Below are positions 60,658-64,000 of a stretch of DNA of 64,000 nucleotides, in pieces. Source of the DNA: Desulfoluna spongiiphila. Lineage in GTDB: Bacteria > Desulfobacterota > Desulfobacteria > Desulfobacterales > Desulfolunaceae. The notes beneath the pieces are model-generated. The model saw only the letters and a program-made list of their open reading frames with translations, was not told the DNA's origin and made no database searches. Position numbers and translations under genes: made by a program. The DNA is taken from the NCBI RefSeq assembly GCF_900101345.1, contig NZ_FMUX01000023.1, positions 42,369-106,368 on the forward strand, in the 5' to 3' direction. Positions within the stretch are counted from its first letter, which is position 1, and every line of letters starts with the position of its first letter.

Positions 60658-60742
60658 GCCTCCGGCGGCAAGGTGAGCCACCTTGAAAGCTTATTGCCGC
60701 TGTGCTTTAACCCTCGTTCCTCGGGTTAAAGCACAGCGGCAT
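60658..60742 (+). repeat. Family R repeat, copy 7 (covarying arms, 5' part only)
   Basis: First hairpin CAAGGTG-agc-CACCTTG and main hairpin GCCGCTGTGCTTTAACC / GGTTAAAGCACAGCGGC around CCTCGTTCCTCGG: perfect pairing with arms unlike any other copy. The 3' module is absent. Confidence 0.85.
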
Positions 60743-60852
60743 TTTTCGTAAAATTGTGTTCTTGACTTTTCTGTGCAACCACGGCCCTCAGCCAAAACAT
60801 CGTAAAAACTTAACGTAAATGCACTTTGCCCACACAAGCCACGGTGTTTCGT

Positions 60853-61488
60853 TTATCGCTTCGGGTATCCTACGGGAACAAGATAAAGGGGGCTTGCTTC
60901 CTTCGGCAGTTTGAGGAGCTCTCCGATGCGGTCGTCATGGAAGGCCCCCACGGGAACGGCCCCCAACTTAAGCGCCGCTGCCTGCAGCAAAAGATTCTGG
61001 CAGGCATGCCCGGCCTCCATGTCCACATAACGAGTGGCCCTTCCTTTGTATTTAACCGCCACCCGTTCATACACGGCGGCAAACACAACCACGGCCGGGG
61101 CATCCCCCACGGCCCTCTGGTTCAGGGCAGCTTTTTGGAGGGCGTGTCGCAGATCCCCCTGTATCTTCAGGGACAGTTCATGGTGCTGCGGGTTGTACCG
61201 GTAGGCCCCTTCCGGCAGGACAACAAAGGTTTCCAAAGGGTACAACGCCCCGGACGACGGGGCGGTGCGCAGGCCCTTTACCGCATCCGTCATGCCCTGA
61301 GCAGCCCAGAGCAACTGGCCGATCTGAGCCACGGTGAGCGGCTCTTCGCCAAAGGAGCGGACAGAACGTCGGCTGGCAAGGCTCATGGCCAGGGTGGCCC
61401 CGCCCGCAGTATCCGGTCGGGGAAGCCGGATAACGTCTCCTGCCGATTGCGCCATGACAACCATGGTCACCCAACTTAGAATAGTCAT
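60853..61488 (-). CDS. SagB-type nitroreductase family protein
   Basis: 211 residues. FMN-dependent nitroreductase fold with RRSVRSFGEEPLT near the N-terminus, QLLWAAQG, TAPSSGALYPLETFVV (characteristic of SagB-type members) and AGHACQNLLLQAAALKLGAVPVG. The reaction is unknown; SagB relatives oxidise azoline peptides, but no peptide-cluster genes are seen here. A hydrophobic N-terminus (ILSWVTMVVMA) may be a signal or anchor, which would be unusual for this fold. AAGGAGG site before the ATG at 61488. Confidence 0.82.
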   Translation of the reverse strand: MTILSWVTMVVMAQSAGDVIRLPRPDTAGGATLAMSLASRRSVRSFGEEPLTVAQIGQLLWAAQGMTDAVKGLRTAPSSGALYPLETFVVLPEGAYRYNPQHHELSLKIQGDLRHALQKAALNQRAVGDAPAVVVFAAVYERVAVKYKGRATRYVDMEAGHACQNLLLQAAALKLGAVPVGAFHDDRIGELLKLPKEASPLYLVPVGYPKR

Positions 61489-61696
61489 CTGCCGAGCCTC
61501 CTTCAGGCCACTCCCTGTGCAAAAGAACAGCCCGAAAAACAAGCGGGGGCCGTGGCCCAATCCAGACCACGCCCCCCTTGGTTTATCCTGTGAAAGGGAT
61601 CTCCCTTCCGTGATGGTTACGCTGTTCCCCGGCTCCCCACTGCCAACCAACCCAATGGATAATCGCAGCAAAAGGAAAACCGGCACCGTTTGTGGT

Positions 61697-61897
61697 TCAC
61701 ACCTTTATCGGAGGGGACCCTTCTTTGAACTCTCTCATGATTTTCTCCCTGAACTCCGGTGTATCCTGATAGCCGTGGCACTGTGTTCCGTGCTGCACAA
61801 CGGCTTCGAGCAGCTCTTCTTTGGTGTCTGCCGCAAGGGCGACTGAACACTTCGTATCGCTCGGATGGTTGCGGCAATCGATAAAATATCGTGACAT
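61697..61897 (-). CDS. DUF1059 family small protein
   Basis: 66 residues: RYFIDCRNHPSDTKCSVALA and LLEAVVQHGTQCHGY are the family signature, with two CxxxxxxxC-like Cys and a conserved His. The function of the family is unknown. GAGGAG site 10 bases before the ATG at 61897. Longer in-frame forms upstream add an unrelated hydrophobic stretch. Confidence 0.8.
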   Translation of the reverse strand: MSRYFIDCRNHPSDTKCSVALAADTKEELLEAVVQHGTQCHGYQDTPEFREKIMREFKEGSPPIKV

Positions 61898-62218
61898 GGT
61901 CTTGTGGCTCCTCTTCTTGGGGTGACCATGGTGCGGAAAGCATTCCCGGGATGGGCACGCCGACCGCCCTGCAACAACAAAAATGAGGAGCCCGACAAAG
62001 CATCGAAAAATCATGATTCCGTGATCATCCCGCCCCTCATTTCAAGGCCCCGATTATACCATATCTAAAAGAAAAAATGAGTGGTTCCATGGCAAAATAT
62101 TACGCACTCTGTCTGTGAGCTACGAGCTTCCACGGTGGCCCACCTTAGCTCCGGAGACTGCTTTTTCACCCAAAAAAGCCATGGAAGGCGGCGCTCTGTG
62201 CTTTGTTTTGGGGCGGTC

Positions 62219-63298
62219 TTAAAACGCTTCTGAAATCCCGACGTAGAGCCCGTCCGAATAATCTTCGCCCACGGCATAATCAACCCGAAAATTAAGCCGC
62301 CGCTCTTCGCTCAGCAGATAACGCAGCCCTGTCCCTGCGCTGGAATAAAAACTGTCCCGGCTCAGGTCCCCTGGGTCAAAAAGCACCGCCTCCCCCACAA
62401 ACCCCACCACGGCCCACTTTGGTCTCCACTGCCAGCGATACTCCACCTGAGTGCTGATCAGATGCTGGGCGATATTCTCACCGGCAATATAGCCGCGAAG
62501 GTCAGCTTTTCGCCCAAGGGTCGACAAATCCGAATAGGGTGTGTCGCTTGGTGTAAAACGGCCGTACGCACGCCAGGCAATGACATGCCCGGGCCGATAT
62601 TGGTTGTACCCGTTGATGAATCCGTCCAACACGCCGTACGACTCGTCATTGCCCAGTTGTGTCGGGTTGGTCATGAGAGCGGCCTCGGCGTAGACCCCTT
62701 CATAAGGAAAAAACCGATTGTCCCGGGTGTCGTACGAGAACACAGGCCCCAGGGAGGCGCTGAGGTTATCGGTGGCGTTAACCGCTTCAAGGTACTGATT
62801 CCCAGACTCGTTGTCCGGAGAGTAGCCGATGTCTTTGACCACCCCCCGCATCCCGACAAAAAAGTGCTCACCGAAACGATGCAGCACATTCAGGTGAAAC
62901 GCACGGACAGTTGTCGTAAAATCCGCCCGCTCCGGCAGTTCATCCACATTCAACTCGCTTTTCACTCCGATGTCGGCAACAGCTGTCTTGATGCGCCACC
63001 TGTCGTTTGGCAGCAGGTTTCCCCCGAGGGCCAGCAAGTGGCTCCCGCGATCTGTATAGAGGCCCGTCAACCCCAGGGACGACGACTGCACGTTCTCATC
63101 TTTCGGAGCCAGATCAAAGAGGCCCATAAGGGTGGCTCCGCCCCCGTTGCCGAAATTGGGGTTGGACACGACCATGGGGGCTGCCACGAATTCGAAATTA
63201 TAGGTGCCGACGGGTTCCTCCCCGCGCAAATCGGCGGGGGCCACTATGATAATGACCAACCCAAATATGAAACGCATAAGCGAAGGAGAACGGCGCAT
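62219..63298 (-). CDS. BamA/TamA-type outer-membrane beta-barrel protein
   Basis: 359 residues with a signal peptide (about 1-26). It consists of the C-terminal 16-stranded Omp85 barrel without POTRA domains: GGGATLMGLFDL, GPVFSYDTRDNRFFPYEGVY, GYIAGENIAQHLISTQVEYRW-type strands, and a final strand ending in Phe (DGLYVGISEAF), the sorting signal for the Bam machinery. The role is unknown; such short barrels may be surface antigens or channels. Weak AAAAGGA site before the ATG at 63298. Confidence 0.82.
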   Translation of the reverse strand: MRRSPSLMRFIFGLVIIIVAPADLRGEEPVGTYNFEFVAAPMVVSNPNFGNGGGATLMGLFDLAPKDENVQSSSLGLTGLYTDRGSHLLALGGNLLPNDRWRIKTAVADIGVKSELNVDELPERADFTTTVRAFHLNVLHRFGEHFFVGMRGVVKDIGYSPDNESGNQYLEAVNATDNLSASLGPVFSYDTRDNRFFPYEGVYAEAALMTNPTQLGNDESYGVLDGFINGYNQYRPGHVIAWRAYGRFTPSDTPYSDLSTLGRKADLRGYIAGENIAQHLISTQVEYRWQWRPKWAVVGFVGEAVLFDPGDLSRDSFYSSAGTGLRYLLSEERRLNFRVDYAVGEDYSDGLYVGISEAF

Positions 63299-63818
63299 AT
63301 CGATTTTTCCTTTTCGACGAGCCACGTCTTTTTCAAGGCAAAACCGCATCGAAGGGCCCTCTCACCAAGAATAAAACGTAACCACAATACGAAAGAATAC
63401 GCCATCCGATGAGAAGGGATGGAAATGAGCCACTCAAGGAAATGTGATTGCCTCAAACTAAGATGTGCTAAGGATTTATAGACGGCGAAAAGCTTGCCGA
63501 AGTATAGATATGAATTTATAAAAAGGCTTTTACTCTACGATGCTTGATCCTTTACTTTTAGCATGTCGACTCTCAGCAGGCCACCAAATATTGGAATCAC
63601 TCACGATACATTGGGATGCGAAGACCAAAACATAAAAGGGCATAATTCGCTGGATGCGGACCATGCCCTTAATGATCTTACTCGAAAAAAGAACGGACGT
63701 CACTGTTGTCCAAAATAGGATTTGACCGGAAGTAAACCGGTGAGAATTTGAAAAGATGCTCCTTATAAGGCATGGTTAAGTTTGCAAACAAAGACCTCGC
63801 CAAACAAGGAGCATATCA
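63299..63818. other. Gap upstream of the insertion sequence
   Basis: 520 bp without a credible gene. It has a perfect inverted repeat AAGGGCAT (63636-63643) / ATGCCCTT (63663-63670) with no T-run. The left end of the insertion sequence must lie in the last 120 bp or so, but its terminal repeat cannot be fixed without the other end. Confidence 0.4.
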
Positions 63819-64000
63819 ATGGTACGTCATTCCAGCCTTTTCAGTCAAATCGTAGGTTTTTTTGACCGTAACCAGTTTGCCCGTTTAGTCTCCAAGCACG
63901 ACGCAGAAAGAAACTCGAAGGGCTTCAAGTGCTGGGATCATTTTGTTTCCATGCTTTTTTGCCAAATAGCCCAAGCAAAAAGCCTCCGAGAAATATCCGG
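63819..64000 (+). CDS. IS4-type transposase (DUF4372 N-terminus), partial
   Basis: Sixty codons are visible before the window ends. The start has an AAGGAG site. The sequence begins MVRHSSLFSQIVGFFDRNQF and continues with FKCWDHFVSMLFCQIAQAKSLREI, the typical N-terminus of IS4-family transposases with a DUF4372 domain. It marks the left end of an insertion sequence. The catalytic DDE residues lie beyond the window. Confidence 0.85.
   Translation, partial: MVRHSSLFSQIVGFFDRNQFARLVSKHDAERNSKGFKCWDHFVSMLFCQIAQAKSLREIS

Noticed and set aside
16683..60742. CRISPR array or integron attC sites as an explanation for family R
   Set aside because: Copies are kilobases apart, have no regular spacers, and no cas gene or integrase is present. 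Their hairpin order does not match attC.

Overview
This GC-rich window reads as chromosomal DNA of a strictly anaerobic, sulfate-reducing Desulfobacterota (Desulfobacterales-type) bacterium. The main evidence is a Tmc electron-transfer complex (tetraheme cytochrome, HdrD-like Fe-S protein, cytochrome b, Trp-rich partner), a SulP anion transporter, an acetoacetate/butyrate-type CoA transferase with its carrier, several sigma-54 activators, an EF-G of the AHIDSGKTT type and two type IV minor-pilin/PilY1 clusters. The assignment is inferred from gene content. No rRNA or tRNA gene is visible.

Layout. 0-1.7 kb (minus strand): a thiamine operon (thiS, thiG, start of thiH) behind a TPP riboswitch, a terminator and an extra structured leader. 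1.8-6.5 kb: fusA with a leader hairpin, a RecA/KaiC-like ATPase and a PAS-PAS-GGDEF diguanylate cyclase. 6.7-8.0 kb: a zinc-type binding protein with a small lipoprotein. 8.1-14 kb: atoE-atoD-atoA with a two-component AtoS/AtoC-like pair, a sigma-54 promoter and a palindrome. 15-18.3 kb: NIL-ferredoxin plus mnmA, then mtaB (two tRNA thiolation enzymes). 18.3-23.4 kb: a binding-protein/histidine-kinase fusion, an NtrC-type regulator and, behind a near-consensus sigma-54 promoter, a DctA/GltP-type symporter. 23.8-39 kb (minus strand): two complete and similarly ordered fimT-pilW-pilV-pilX-pilY1-small-secreted-protein clusters with hisC between them; both start behind a shared 40-bp promoter-region motif. 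39.3-42.3 kb: a large ELWxSDGT-repeat lipoprotein. 42.6-46.3 kb: tmcDCBA. 46.9-50.3 kb: cupin_5 protein, Mut7-C RNase and SulP. 50.8-57.2 kb: a 1538-residue lipoprotein of no recognised family followed by a FadL-type porin. 57.2-60.6 kb: a divergent MFS exporter and GAF/sigma-54 activator. 60.8-63.3 kb: SagB-type nitroreductase, DUF1059 and a small Omp85-type barrel. From 63.8 kb an IS4-type transposase runs off the end.

The most unusual signal is non-coding. Two dispersed intergenic repeat families occur. Family R (seven copies, mostly just after a stop codon) is built of nested hairpins whose loops are conserved while the arms differ between copies and stay complementary. Family M (about 245 bp, 13-bp perfect terminal inverted repeats, two full and two partial copies) brackets the cupin gene in inverted orientation and supplies the last codons and stop of a sigma-54 regulator gene. 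One R copy carries at least one further palindromic insertion.

All coordinates and motifs were read by eye. Family names come from motif recognition, not from database searches.
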